DNA from: Oscillospiraceae bacterium | Lineage (GTDB): Bacteria; Bacillota; Clostridia; Oscillospirales; Ruminococcaceae | NCBI GenBank assembly: GCA_022791945.1 | Contig: JAAVZY010000036.1 | Location: 1 to 57,789 of the forward strand | Length of the DNA: 57,789 nt | Direction of reading: 5' to 3' | Shown: piece after piece, positions 16,317 to 25,375 of the stretch | Layout of the letters: each line of letters opens with the position of its first letter | How positions within the stretch are numbered: the stretch's first letter is position 1 | Position numbers and translations under genes: made by a program | The notes under the pieces: model-generated | What the model was told of the DNA's origin: nothing | Databases searched by the model: none | What the model saw: the letters and a program-made list of their open reading frames with translations, nothing else

Positions 16317-19300
16317 CTATTGATCGTCGTCTTCATCCTCATCTTCATCCATATCGTCAGTGAGATCCTCGTCGTCCTGACGCCGGCTGAGATAGATGCC
16401 GAACAGGATTGCCGCCAGGGACAAGGCCACTACCACCACGATAATCACCACCGCCACGGTCAGGTCCGCATCCGTCAGGCCCTGACTGCTGGCGGGCCGA
16501 TCCGGCGGCGTCTCCTCCTGAGAGGAGGGATCCGGCAGGGAGGAGGGCGGTTCTGAGGATTCCGGCTCCGAGCTCTCCGGTTCGGAGGACTCCGGCTCGG
16601 AGGACTGGGGCGCGGAGCTGTCCAGTGCGGAGGAAGCCGGAGGACTGCTGGAAGCAGGCGGCCAGTTAGCCGTGGAGGAAGCCGGCTTTGGCCTGGAGGT
16701 GGTTCCGGATCCGCTGGAGGCCGGGGCGGAGGACGCCGCCTGGGTCTGCCGGAAGGTTACCTCCAGAGTGTAGGGCTGATTCACCTCCTTGAAGGTGTAT
16801 CGTCCATTGGTGAGCTTGACCTCCCGCTTGCCGTCTATCAGGACTCTGTCTACCTCATAGCCGCTGTTGGGACGGATTGTGAAGGTCTTATCCTCTCCCC
16901 GGTTTACCCGGACGTCACCCGAGGGGGAGACGCTGCCGCCCTTTCCAGCCGCGGCGGTGATTGTGTACCGATCAAACAGGCCGTCATCGTCCTCATCGTC
17001 CCAGTCGTCGTCATCGTCGCTGCTGGCGGAGGAGGTCTGCCGGATCAGGGTAAAGGTGGAAAAGCTGTCCGTACGGAATTCAAGGGTATAATCCCCGCTG
17101 CCCCCATAAATGGAGAAATCGTCCATCCGCTTGGAATCGTGGCGGAGGATATACTCATCCTGATAGGAAAAATTCCTGGGGAGCTGGATCCGCACCACCA
17201 CGGGAACCGCCAGCTTCACCGTATTGGCGCCCTTTCGGAGCTTCAATGTAATTTTGAACGCCTCCCGGCCGGACACCTTCTGCTGGCTCATGACCAGCTG
17301 GAGCTTATCCCCGGAGCCGGGATTGGCGGCGGCAGTGGCGCCGGAGATCTCAATATCGCTGGCGTCGATGGCGCTGCTGGAGCTGGAGGAATAATTGGAG
17401 TTGAACGTCTCCCGCAGCTCCGCCCCGGAGAGGACCGCTGTCAGCTCATCCAGATGCCGGATAGAGCCGTCGCTGATCTGCTCCTTTTCCCGGGCGTTCA
17501 GCTTGCTGATCCCCTCGATCAGCCGCCGGGTCTGATCCAGGGCGGTCTTTTTTTCCGCCGCGCTGAGCTTGGCAGCTTCCGACGCAGAGGGCAGGGCCTG
17601 GATGGCGTGCTCAGCGTCCCGGCCATCCGAGAGCACCAGGGTGGTTTCCACCGTGCAGAGGGCGTCCTCCGCCTGGCCCAGGTCGGAATTGCCCTGGAAG
17701 CTGGCGGTAAAGGTTACAGTATCCGCCTTGTTGGGGAGGGTGCATTTGGCGGTATAGGCGCCGTCCTTGCCGGAGGCGACCGTTTTCCAGCCGCGGTCAT
17801 TGCTGAGAATGATGCTGGAGCCGGAAGGGTATTTCGCCCCTGTGGGGAGAGACATTTTGACTGTCAGGGTCACGTTTCCGCCGCCGGCCTTTTTGGCCGC
17901 GTCCGGGGAGACGGACAGGACGGGGATGGGCTTCTTTGTCTCCACCCTAAGCTGAACGGAGGCTTCGGCGGCTTCAAAGCTGTCGTTCCCCTGGAAGGCT
18001 GCGGTAAATTTGACCGTGCCGTTTTTATCCGGCAGGGTGTAGACCGCGCTGTATACCCCGTTTTCGTTGGGGCCGGAGAGCGCCTTTTTCTCCCGGGCGG
18101 CGGGATCGCTGGTGATGGCGATCTCCTTCGCCTCGGGGAAGGGCTTGGAGCTCCCCTTCCGATCAAAGGCCAGGGTCAGGGTCACGTCCGCGCCCCCGTC
18201 CGCCTGGGACTGGGGATCGGTGATCAGGGTCAGCTTGGATTCGATCTTCTTGTCAGACACAACGAGCGGCTTTGTGACGCAGGATTTCCCGGAGGCGGTG
18301 TGGGTAACCAGAATGGACTGATTGTGCTCGGTGGTAAGCTTCTCTTTGGCGGCGGGAGCGGTGGTGATGCCTTTCTCGCTGAACTTGTCGGCGGTGACGT
18401 CCTCGGCAGAGTTGTCACTGTATTTGACAGTGACAACCATACCGGAGAGATCCAGCTCGTCGCCTACCGTATAGGTGAGCGTCTGCGGATTTTCTTTTAC
18501 GGTGATGTTAGTAACAGTCTTTTCAGCGGAAGCAACCTTGATGGGGGCGGTATTGACGCTGATACTCGGGTTATATGTAATAGAGATGGTGCGGCCGTTG
18601 TATGAATCGTTCAGAATCTTCCCGTTCTCTTCGGAGACAGCAAGACTATATTCGCTGAAATCGCTATACCTGACAACTGCGTCCGTTTTGTCAGAATAGG
18701 CGATCTTTACTGCCAGCCCGGATAGATCCAGCGGCTGTCCAACGATATACTCCAGCTTCGGCTGGGTGGCGATGGTCAGCCCTGTTACCATCCTTTCGGG
18801 CGGCGGCGCTGTTACCTTATATTTGACTGTGATGGGTACTCCTGAAAAGCTGTATTCATCCGGTTTGGAAATGCTCGCAGGAGTGAGGACAGCATTCCCA
18901 TCTTCAGTAGCCTTGGAGGTGTCAATCTTATCTAGGGTTCCGGTAACTTCCAATTTTGTGTTGTCAACGGTGACCGTGATTTTCTGATCCTTCAAGGCGG
19001 GCGTGTCCCCCTGCTTGAATTCCAGGACGGTGTCGGCAGTCAGGCCGGAGGGGAGGCGCTTCTTCACGGTCAGAGGAAGCGACAATACGGTGGCTTCCGC
19101 TCCGTCTGTACCGGCAAGCGTAGCGGTTATGGTTTCCGTGATCACGGTATTGCCCGCGGCGGGAATCGTCAGCTTGCCGTCTGCGGTGACAGACAGCTGG
19201 TTTGTGCCGGAATCAGGCTTCTTCATCTCCCAGGTCACAGATGCGCCGTTTCCATTATGGACGGACAGCTGAACAGGGGAGGTTATACCAAAATAGAGCT

Positions 19301-19460
19301 CTCCCGGATCGGCGATCGTGGGAGCCGGTGTCGGCGTCTGTTCTCCAGTCGGAGGGGGATCGGTGGTTTCCTCCGCCCGCAGGGGCGCGGGAAAAGCCAG
19401 GATCTGTCCCAGCAGCAGAAGGACGGACAATGCCAGGGCGGGCAGAACATGCTTTTTCAT
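16317..19460 (-). CDS. Large surface protein with Ig-like and InlB-type repeat domains
   Basis: A 1047-residue membrane-anchored surface protein. A signal peptide ends near Ala29 (FPAPLRA). Two related domains carry the pattern YxVGxxLDLSGxxVxxxYSD, and two Ig-like domains carry GGADVTLTL and GGGNVTLTV (filler-type folds). A coiled helical region (SEAAKLSAAEKKTALDQ) follows, then an InlB-like repeat (YTITAAAGKGGSVSPSG...NQPYTLEVTF). A Pro/Ser linker with repeated SSEPE, one membrane helix (VAVVIIVVVVALSLAAILFGIYL) and an acidic Asp/Glu tail end the protein. There is no LPxTG motif, so anchoring is by the helix. An adhesion or wall-spanning role is plausible but not shown. Confidence 0.85.
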   Translation of the reverse strand: MKKHVLPALALSVLLLLGQILAFPAPLRAEETTDPPPTGEQTPTPAPTIADPGELYFGITSPVQLSVHNGNGASVTWEMKKPDSGTNQLSVTADGKLTIPAAGNTVITETITATLAGTDGAEATVLSLPLTVKKRLPSGLTADTVLEFKQGDTPALKDQKITVTVDNTKLEVTGTLDKIDTSKATEDGNAVLTPASISKPDEYSFSGVPITVKYKVTAPPPERMVTGLTIATQPKLEYIVGQPLDLSGLAVKIAYSDKTDAVVRYSDFSEYSLAVSEENGKILNDSYNGRTISITYNPSISVNTAPIKVASAEKTVTNITVKENPQTLTYTVGDELDLSGMVVTVKYSDNSAEDVTADKFSEKGITTAPAAKEKLTTEHNQSILVTHTASGKSCVTKPLVVSDKKIESKLTLITDPQSQADGGADVTLTLAFDRKGSSKPFPEAKEIAITSDPAAREKKALSGPNENGVYSAVYTLPDKNGTVKFTAAFQGNDSFEAAEASVQLRVETKKPIPVLSVSPDAAKKAGGGNVTLTVKMSLPTGAKYPSGSSIILSNDRGWKTVASGKDGAYTAKCTLPNKADTVTFTASFQGNSDLGQAEDALCTVETTLVLSDGRDAEHAIQALPSASEAAKLSAAEKKTALDQTRRLIEGISKLNAREKEQISDGSIRHLDELTAVLSGAELRETFNSNYSSSSSSAIDASDIEISGATAAANPGSGDKLQLVMSQQKVSGREAFKITLKLRKGANTVKLAVPVVVRIQLPRNFSYQDEYILRHDSKRMDDFSIYGGSGDYTLEFRTDSFSTFTLIRQTSSASSDDDDDWDDEDDDGLFDRYTITAAAGKGGSVSPSGDVRVNRGEDKTFTIRPNSGYEVDRVLIDGKREVKLTNGRYTFKEVNQPYTLEVTFRQTQAASSAPASSGSGTTSRPKPASSTANWPPASSSPPASSALDSSAPQSSEPESSEPESSEPESSEPPSSLPDPSSQEETPPDRPASSQGLTDADLTVAVVIIVVVVALSLAAILFGIYLSRRQDDEDLTDDMDEDEDEDDDQ

Positions 19461-19616
19461 ATGGAATCAATCCTTTCTGCGCAGAGCGACACACTGGATC
19501 CGGGAAATGCAATGATGCGGGCTTATCTGTAAAACCCCGTTTCGGGGCAGAAGGTTGCACAGCTTTAGTGTACCACAGATTCACTCCATCCGCAAGCGGG
19601 CTTCTGCTGCGCCCAT

Positions 19617-19951
19617 ACTTTCTGCGGGGAGGGGGCTTTGTGCTACGCACGGAATCCCCCCACTCGCACATACCGATCGGAAGCACTATCCCGGTCTGCG
19701 CAGAAATCCCGGTGCGGCGCAAGAACTATCCCGCACGCAGGGTGGAGCTTTTTTCTTTACGAAAAAAGCGTCCTGCAGGAATCAGACTATCTGCGTGGCA
19801 GTAATCAGGAAGTCTGTACAGACTTGACCCCACCCCTTTTCCGCCCTTAAAAAAGACGGGATTCCAAAGGGATGCGCCCCTTTGGCAGGAGGCTCGCAGG
19901 GTCAAAGCCTGCGGCTTTGACCCTTGGGCAGCGCCCTCGAGGTCTTCCCGC
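19617..19951. repeat. Mosaic palindromic repeat, copy 5, between divergent genes
   Basis: Contains the CACATACCGATCGGAAG segment, the T/A hairpin near 19748-19770, AAGTCTGTACAGACTT near 19811, CCAAAGGG/CCCTTTGG, GGGTCAAAGCC/GGCTTTGACCC at 19898-19922 and the GAGGTCTTCCC end. It lies just upstream of the rpsB promoter. Confidence 0.88.
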
Positions 19952-19978
19952 CGCACTGCCGCCTCCATTGGAAACAGC

Positions 19979-20007
19979 TTGCTTTTTGCTGAAAGGTGTG
20001 CTATACT
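19979..20007 (+). promoter_or_regulatory. Sigma-A promoter of rpsB-tsf
   Basis: TTGCTT (19979-19984), 17-nt spacer, TATACT (20002-20007). Confidence 0.65.
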
Positions 20008-20013
20008 ATTTAG

Positions 20014-20130
20014 GCGAATTACGCACGCACGCTGCCAGCCGGCACGGTGCCGCTCAGCGGTCGCCGGTTGGCCCTGCTTCCCCAGGGGAACAGGCCCGGC
20101 GGTGCGGAGGATTTTCAAACCAAATCAAGG
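20014..20130 (+). promoter_or_regulatory. Structured 5' leader of rpsB (candidate autoregulatory RNA)
   Basis: About 120 nt of untranslated GC-rich leader between promoter and ribosome site. It can form CAGCCGGC/GCCGGTTG-type and TTCCCC/GGGGAA pairings. Ribosomal protein operons often carry such leaders for feedback by their own product; here that is inference only. Confidence 0.3.
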
Positions 20131-20141
20131 AGGAAACACAC

Positions 20142-20879
20142 ATGGCAGTTGTATCTATGAAGCAGCTTCTGGAAGCGGGCGTCCATTTCGGCCACCAGAC
20201 CAGACGCTGGAACCCCAAAATGGCCCGCTACATCTTTACCGAGCGGAACGGCATCTACATCATCGATCTTCAGAAGACGGTGAAGAAGCTGGAAGAAGCC
20301 TATATGTTTGTCCGGGATGTAGCCGCCAGCGGCGAGGACATTCTCTTTGTGGGCACCAAGAAGCAGGCCGGAGATTCCGTCCGGGAAGAGGCTGACCGCT
20401 GCGGGATGCACTATGTAAACGCCCGCTGGCTGGGCGGCATGCTCACCAACTTCAAGACCATCCGCCGCCGGATTATGCGCCTGGAGCAGCTCCGGAAGAT
20501 GCAGGAGGACGGCACCTTTGAGCTTCTGCCCAAGAAGGAAGTTACCAAGCTGAACCTGGAGATCGAGAAGCTGGAGAAGTTCTTGGGCGGCATCCAGAAG
20601 ATGGATCGCCTGCCGGGCGCGCTCTTCATTGTGGATCCCCGGAAGGAGCGGATCGCGGTGGCCGAGGCGAAGAACCTGGGCATTCCGATTGTGGCGATTG
20701 TGGATACCAACTGCGATCCCGACGAGATCGACTACGTGATTCCCGGCAACGACGACGCTATCCGCGCCGTGAAGCTGATCGCCAGCACCATGGCCGACGC
20801 TGTCATTGAGGCCAGACAGGGCATGGAGACTGCTCCCGCAGAGGAAGAGGCTCCGGCTGAGGAAGCTGCTGCCGAATAA
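20142..20879 (+). CDS. rpsB: 30S ribosomal protein S2
   Basis: A 245-residue protein matching S2 throughout: [42 protein letters not shown] at the N-terminus and [32 protein letters not shown] toward the C-terminus. It ends with the usual acidic Glu/Ala tail. S2 joins the small subunit late and contacts S1-type factors near the platform. ATG 20142 follows AAGGAGGAAACA. Its partner tsf lies 133 nt downstream in the classic rpsB-tsf order. Confidence 0.98.
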   Translation: MAVVSMKQLLEAGVHFGHQTRRWNPKMARYIFTERNGIYIIDLQKTVKKLEEAYMFVRDVAASGEDILFVGTKKQAGDSVREEADRCGMHYVNARWLGGMLTNFKTIRRRIMRLEQLRKMQEDGTFELLPKKEVTKLNLEIEKLEKFLGGIQKMDRLPGALFIVDPRKERIAVAEAKNLGIPIVAIVDTNCDPDEIDYVIPGNDDAIRAVKLIASTMADAVIEARQGMETAPAEEEAPAEEAAAE

Positions 20880-20890
20880 ACGGATTCCCC

Positions 20891-20928
20891 TTCAACCACT
20901 TCCGCCAAACCGCGCGGAAGTGGTTGAA
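20891..20928 (+). terminator. Hairpin between rpsB and tsf
   Basis: A 15-bp perfect stem (TTCAACCACTTCCGC and its complement) with an 8-nt loop. No strong U-run follows, so it may act as a partial terminator or mRNA-stabilising hairpin that sets the S2:EF-Ts ratio. Confidence 0.6.
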
Positions 20929-21012
20929 CTTGATAATTGTCAGCCGTTCAGGCTGCTGTAATATGTAATAGGTAATACCTGCAATACTTGTAATAGCTTA
21001 GGAGGAATTGCT

Positions 21013-21921
21013 ATGGCATTCACTGCCGCTGATGTAAAGAATCTTCGCGAGAGAACCGGCTGCGGAATGATGGACTGCAAAAAGGCCCTGACCGAAACCA
21101 ACGGCGATATGGACAAGGCCATTGAGTTTCTGCGTGAGAAGGGCCTCGCCGCCGCCGCCAAGAAGGCCGGACGGATTGCCGCCGAGGGCCTGGTGCTTTC
21201 TGTAGTGGATCCGGAGAAGAAGGCCGGCGTTGTCCTCGAGGTCAACGCTGAGACTGACTTTGTAGCCAAGAACGAGAAGTTCGTCAAGTTCGTTGAGGAC
21301 GTTGCCAAAACCATCATCGACCAGAATCCCGCCGATGTGGACGCCCTGCTGGCTGCTCAGTGCGCCGGGAGCACCCTGTCCGTGCAGGATGAGCTGACCG
21401 ACAAGATCCAGGTAATTGGCGAGAATATGAAGATCCGCCGGTTCTGCCGGATGGAGGGCGATCTGATTGCCTACGTTCACGGTAACGGCCGGATCGGCGT
21501 TCTTGTTCAGTTCGAGACGGACGTTGCCGGCAAGGATGGCTTTGAGGAGTACGCCAGAGACATCGCCATGCAGATTGCCGCCGTTACCCCGGAATTCCTG
21601 GACGAGAACAGCATCCCCGCCGAGCGCGTGGAGAAGGAAAAGGAAATCCTCACCGCACAGGCCATGAACGAGGGCAAGCCCGCCAACATTGCGGAAAAGA
21701 TGGTTGCCGGCAGAATCAAGAAGTTCTTCAAGGAAATCTGCCTGGTGGATCAGGTCTTCGTCAAGGACAGCGAGAAGACCGTTTCCCAGTACACCGAGGA
21801 CACTGCCAAGAAGCTGGGCGGCTCCATCAAAATCACCAGCTTTGCCCGCTACGAGAAGGGCGAGGGCCTGGAGAAGAAGGAAGAGAATTTCGCCGACGAA
21901 ATCGCCAAGATGGTGAAATAA
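21013..21921 (+). CDS. tsf: Translation elongation factor Ts
   Basis: A 302-residue EF-Ts, the nucleotide exchange factor that reloads EF-Tu with GTP. The N-terminal UBA-like module ([37 protein letters not shown]) and the core motif [11 protein letters not shown] are intact. The length is that of a complete protein with both core subdomains. ATG 21013 has TAGGAGGAATTGCT upstream. Confidence 0.98.
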   Translation: MAFTAADVKNLRERTGCGMMDCKKALTETNGDMDKAIEFLREKGLAAAAKKAGRIAAEGLVLSVVDPEKKAGVVLEVNAETDFVAKNEKFVKFVEDVAKTIIDQNPADVDALLAAQCAGSTLSVQDELTDKIQVIGENMKIRRFCRMEGDLIAYVHGNGRIGVLVQFETDVAGKDGFEEYARDIAMQIAAVTPEFLDENSIPAERVEKEKEILTAQAMNEGKPANIAEKMVAGRIKKFFKEICLVDQVFVKDSEKTVSQYTEDTAKKLGGSIKITSFARYEKGEGLEKKEENFADEIAKMVK

Positions 21922-21937
21922 GAGAATCGATTCAGCG

Positions 21938-21986
21938 CAAACAGGTACGCCCAAGACCCGTTCAGGGTCTTGGGCGTACCTGTTTG
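21938..21986. terminator. Long perfect hairpin shared by tsf and the racemase gene
   Basis: Arms 21938-21959 and 21965-21986 (22 nt) are exactly complementary with a 5-nt loop. The right arm encodes the last codons of the convergent racemase gene (stop at 21962-21964), so one DNA palindrome serves as coding 3' end and as bidirectional terminator. Confidence 0.75.
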
Positions 21987-22672
21987 CCGCAGGATTGGAT
22001 GGAGCGTTCCGCCAGAACCTCCAGCGCGTCCAGAAAGAAATCGTCCAGGGAAAGCAGGCGCTTCAGCAGGGAAAGCTCCGTGCAGCCCAGGACAATCCGA
22101 TCACATCCTGGGAACTCTTCCCGCAGGAGGCGGAGCTTCTCCCGCTCCGGCGGCCGGCCGGCTTTGATATCGTCGTATATCAGCGACATCACCGCCGTCT
22201 GGCCCCGCTCCGAGGGGAGCACGGGCTCAATTCCGGCCTGCCCCAGCGCGTCCTGATACAGCCCGGAACGGATGGTTCCGGTGGTCGCCAGCAGCCCCGC
22301 CCGGCGGGCTCCCAGCCGGGACAGCTCCCCGGCGGTTTCGCCGATCATGTTCAGCAGGGGGATGGACACCGCCCGGCTGACCTGGGGATAGAAATAGTGG
22401 GCAGTGTTGCAGGGAATCACGATCACATCCGCGCCCCAGCTCTCCAGCCGCCGGGCATCCTCCGCCAGTACCGGCCCTGGATCGGGCGACCGGGAATCCA
22501 GAATATAGGCTGTCCGATCGGGGATCTCCGTATGGTTAAGCACCACCATCTCAAGGTGATCCTGATCCGACGCGGCCTCTGTCCGGCGGATGATCGTCTC
22601 CATGAAATAGGCTGTCGCCAGGGGGCCGACCCCGCCCAGAATGCCCAGCACCTTTCTGCCGCTCTTTGTCAT
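21962..22672 (-). CDS. Aspartate racemase (Asp/Glu racemase family)
   Basis: A 236-residue PLP-independent racemase. The two catalytic Cys are in place: C88 in IPCNTAHY and C197 in LGCTELS. The opening KVLGILGGVGPLAT and NHTEIPDRTAYI are typical of aspartate rather than glutamate racemases. It interconverts L- and D-aspartate in the cytoplasm. It lies 22 nt downstream of a D-aspartate-ligase-like gene, the same pairing known from Enterococcus faecium (aslfm with racAspfm), which supports the substrate call. The last eight residues are encoded inside a perfect hairpin. Confidence 0.85.
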   Translation of the reverse strand: MTKSGRKVLGILGGVGPLATAYFMETIIRRTEAASDQDHLEMVVLNHTEIPDRTAYILDSRSPDPGPVLAEDARRLESWGADVIVIPCNTAHYFYPQVSRAVSIPLLNMIGETAGELSRLGARRAGLLATTGTIRSGLYQDALGQAGIEPVLPSERGQTAVMSLIYDDIKAGRPPEREKLRLLREEFPGCDRIVLGCTELSLLKRLLSLDDFFLDALEVLAERSIQSCGKQVRPRP

Positions 22673-22694
22673 ACAGTCCTACAGGCCTCCTTGC

Positions 22695-23918
22695 CTACGC
22701 CTCCAGGCCCCGCTTGCCATAGTAAAGCCTGTATTTTTTATAATGCCGGAGCTGGTTGGCCCGAAGCCGGAGCCATCTGGAAGGCCGCAGATCCGGCGGA
22801 TAAAACAGGCTGTTGGTCCATTTCCCCTGCCGGACCAGCTCCCGGGCCTTTTGCAGAAGCTCCCCGTTCTCCAGATACCGATATACAATCCCCTTGGGCA
22901 CCTGAAGCCAGAGATGCTCCTTTTCCTGAATGGTCAGGGGCTGCTCCTTGTGGAAAATCACATCCTCCGCGAGCCACTGGGCCAGATTGCAGCCCGCAGC
23001 GGTCACATAATAGCTGGAGCGCCCCTGCCGGGGATTGGTTTCAAAGAGCTTATACTGCCCGTCCCGCTCATCATATTTCATGTCGAAGTTGGCAAAGCCT
23101 GTCCAGCCGATGGTCTCCAGGAAGCTCCGCATCCGCTCCAGCAGCGTGCGGTCGCAGCATCCGCTGAGGATGGCCACATAGTTCCCGATGCCTGCGGGGG
23201 TGTGCTCCTCCAAAAGGGGGTGGCCCAGGGCCATGAGCTTCACCTTCCCGTCGGCGCCCACATAGCAGTTGAGCACCCGCATATGCGCGTCGTCCCCGGG
23301 AATGAATTCCTGAATGGTCAGCGAATCCGGATAGCCGGAGGAGTAGATGGCTGTCACAATCCGCAGGTATTCCTCCCGGTCCTGGGCGACGAAGGCCTTT
23401 TTCTTCCCAGGGAAATCGCATTTCAGATATTCGATGGAGTTGGATGCCTTCACCACCACAGGGAAAGGAAAGTCCAGCTCCCGTTCCCGATCCGCCACGC
23501 CGGTGAGCACCTGGGTCCTGGGGTAAGCGAAGCCGAACTCGTCGCAGGCTTCATAAAAGCGGTCCTTGAGGGTCAGGCGGTCCAGCACGTCGGGATTGGG
23601 GCAGTTGAAGGCAAACTCCCCCCGGAGCTGCTCCTGGAGCTTGACCAGGAGCTTCATGTAACCGTCCCCGCAGGGAACCAGGAGAAGCGTCTCCTCCGGA
23701 TGGGCTTTTTTCACTTCCCGGAGCTTTGACAGGAACCGCTCCGGATTGTCCAGCCCCGGCTCCAGCACAAAATCAATGATCCGGGATCCGGCAGTCGCAG
23801 TGTAAATCGTCTTGCTGACCGCCAGCGAACGAAGACCGTAGGCCTCATGAAAGGACCGCGCCATCCCGTAAACGTTCAGATCGCTCCCCAAAAGCACCGG
23901 CCTGAATTTCTGCTCCAA
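22695..23918 (-). CDS. ATP-grasp D-aspartate ligase-like protein (peptidoglycan cross-bridge)
   Basis: A 407-residue ATP-grasp protein. FRPVLLGSDLNVYGMARSFHEAYG at the N-terminus resembles, from memory, E. faecium Aslfm, which adds D-Asp to the Lys side chain of the peptidoglycan stem. FPVVVKASNS fits the ATP-binding lysine strand and LFETNPRQGRSS the metal-binding Glu/Asn loop of ATP-grasp enzymes. The likely start is TTG at 23918, 8 nt after AAGGAGG; the longer frame upstream is repeat copy 6. The racemase downstream would supply D-Asp. Other carboxylate-amine ligases are the alternative. Confidence 0.8.
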   Translation of the reverse strand: MEQKFRPVLLGSDLNVYGMARSFHEAYGLRSLAVSKTIYTATAGSRIIDFVLEPGLDNPERFLSKLREVKKAHPEETLLLVPCGDGYMKLLVKLQEQLRGEFAFNCPNPDVLDRLTLKDRFYEACDEFGFAYPRTQVLTGVADRERELDFPFPVVVKASNSIEYLKCDFPGKKKAFVAQDREEYLRIVTAIYSSGYPDSLTIQEFIPGDDAHMRVLNCYVGADGKVKLMALGHPLLEEHTPAGIGNYVAILSGCCDRTLLERMRSFLETIGWTGFANFDMKYDERDGQYKLFETNPRQGRSSYYVTAAGCNLAQWLAEDVIFHKEQPLTIQEKEHLWLQVPKGIVYRYLENGELLQKARELVRQGKWTNSLFYPPDLRPSRWLRLRANQLRHYKKYRLYYGKRGLEA

Positions 23919-23933
23919 TGTGGGTTCCTCCTT

Positions 23934-24470
23934 AAGGCCGCGAGACGCTGTCTCGCGCTCTGCCAAGGGGAATGGATTCCCCTTGGATTCCCATTATTTC
24001 AAGGGCTTTTTTAAGGGTGGAAAAGGGGTGGGGTCAAGTCTGTACAGGCTTTCCTCTTCCTGCCACGCAGATGGTCTGATTCCCGCAATACGCTTTTTTC
24101 GTAAAGAAAAAAGCTCCCTCCTGCGTGCGGGGTACTTTCTGTGCCACACAAGGGTTCCGGCAGGGATTCCGAGCGCGGCACAGTGTCCCCCTCCGCAGAA
24201 ATCATGAGCGCAGCAGGACACGCTCACACTCTCTGCGTCGTAGTCGCTGCGCCGCCTGTGGGGATGAATTTTTTCTTTACGAAAAAATGGGTAGGCGGGC
24301 GATCGACCCTGCGGGGAATACCCAGCGAGGTAGGGGGGCGGGCGCAAGCGCCCGTCCCCACCCCCCAAAAAAAGATGGGAATCTAAGGGGACGCGTCCCC
24401 TTGGCAGGAGGCTCGCAGGGTCAAAGCCTGCGGCTTTGACCCTTGGGCAGCGCCCTTGAGGTCTTCCCCT
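23934..24470. repeat. Mosaic palindromic repeat, copy 6
   Basis: Begins one base from the ribosome site of the ligase gene and ends 20 nt before the stop of the SIS gene. Modules: GCGAGAC/GTCTCGC, CCAAGGGGAAT/ATTCCCCTTGG, two opposite T/A hairpins near 24092 and 24270, GGGCGGGCGC/GCGCCCGTCCC, CCAAGGGGAC-type sequence and GGGTCAAAGCC/GGCTTTGACCC. Confidence 0.9.
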
Positions 24471-24489
24471 TCACCCTCAAAAAGCTCTC

Positions 24490-25224
24490 TTAATATCCGG
24501 TTTTGGCGTACTGGTCCTTCATGCGCTGATTGTAGGCGGGGCCGTCGGCGAAGTTTTCGCTCTTCAGGATGGAAGGGGTGATTCCGTGGTCCTGCATCAG
24601 GCTTTCCACCGCCTGGGCGCAGACGCTCCACAGGGCTACCGCTGCGGAAATGCCGGAGGCCGCCGCAAAGCGCACGTCCACGCCCTCGATCTCCAGCATG
24701 GCCTCCGCCGCAGGGGCGCAGTTGTCGATCACATAGTCCGCGCACTCAAACAGGCGCTTGCCGCTCTTGTGCAGGCTCTCCACCGATTTGGAATACTCCA
24801 GAGAGGTCAGCGCAACCACGGTCAGGCCGAATTTCTTCGCCTCGATCGCCAGATCAATCACGTTGGCGCTCTTGCCGGAAACCGAGCCGATCACAATCAT
24901 ATCCCCCGGCAGGGCGGAGGACTTTTTCAGGGCATAAGCTGCCAGGCCGGTCATGTCGGCGTCCACGCCGCTCCGATCCCGGGGGCGGACACTGTCCTCC
25001 ACAGCCAGATCATACTTGAACGCCTTCAGGAACAGCACCCCGCCGCCCCGGTAGATCAGCTCGCTATTGACAATATGGCCCGTGTCAAAAACATGCACCG
25101 CGCCGCCTTTGGCAACACAGTCCGCCATGGCCCTGCCCACCTGAACGCAGACGTCATGCTGGGTGGTTTCCACTGTCCTGACCTGCTCCAGGATCCGTTC
25201 CTGGTAACGATCGATGAGATTCAT
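24490..25224 (-). CDS. SIS-domain sugar-phosphate-binding protein (UPF0309 type)
   Basis: A 244-residue SIS protein with VHVFDTGHIVNSELIYRGGG and IVIGSVSGKSANVIDLAIEAK, the phosphosugar-binding loop rich in Ser/Gly. SIS proteins isomerise or bind phosphosugars such as N-acetylmuramate 6-phosphate or heptose phosphates. It follows a BadF-type sugar kinase by about 150 nt on the same strand, which suggests it works on that kinase's product. ATG 25224 is chosen; a TTG at 25230 has better spacing to AAAGGA and cannot be excluded. Confidence 0.8.
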   Translation of the reverse strand: MNLIDRYQERILEQVRTVETTQHDVCVQVGRAMADCVAKGGAVHVFDTGHIVNSELIYRGGGVLFLKAFKYDLAVEDSVRPRDRSGVDADMTGLAAYALKKSSALPGDMIVIGSVSGKSANVIDLAIEAKKFGLTVVALTSLEYSKSVESLHKSGKRLFECADYVIDNCAPAAEAMLEIEGVDVRFAAASGISAAVALWSVCAQAVESLMQDHGITPSILKSENFADGPAYNQRMKDQYAKTGY

Positions 25225-25375
25225 TTTCAACGTCAATCCTTTCTCTGGCGCTGCTGTCAGCGCGGGGAGTCCGCAGCCGCATTCCCCCGGGCGCTCTTTT
25301 TCCGCTCTTCAAAAGCCTTTGAAACTTACAGATTTCCAGGGGAGTTCCTCCCCTTTCGAATACCGCCCTCGGGGC

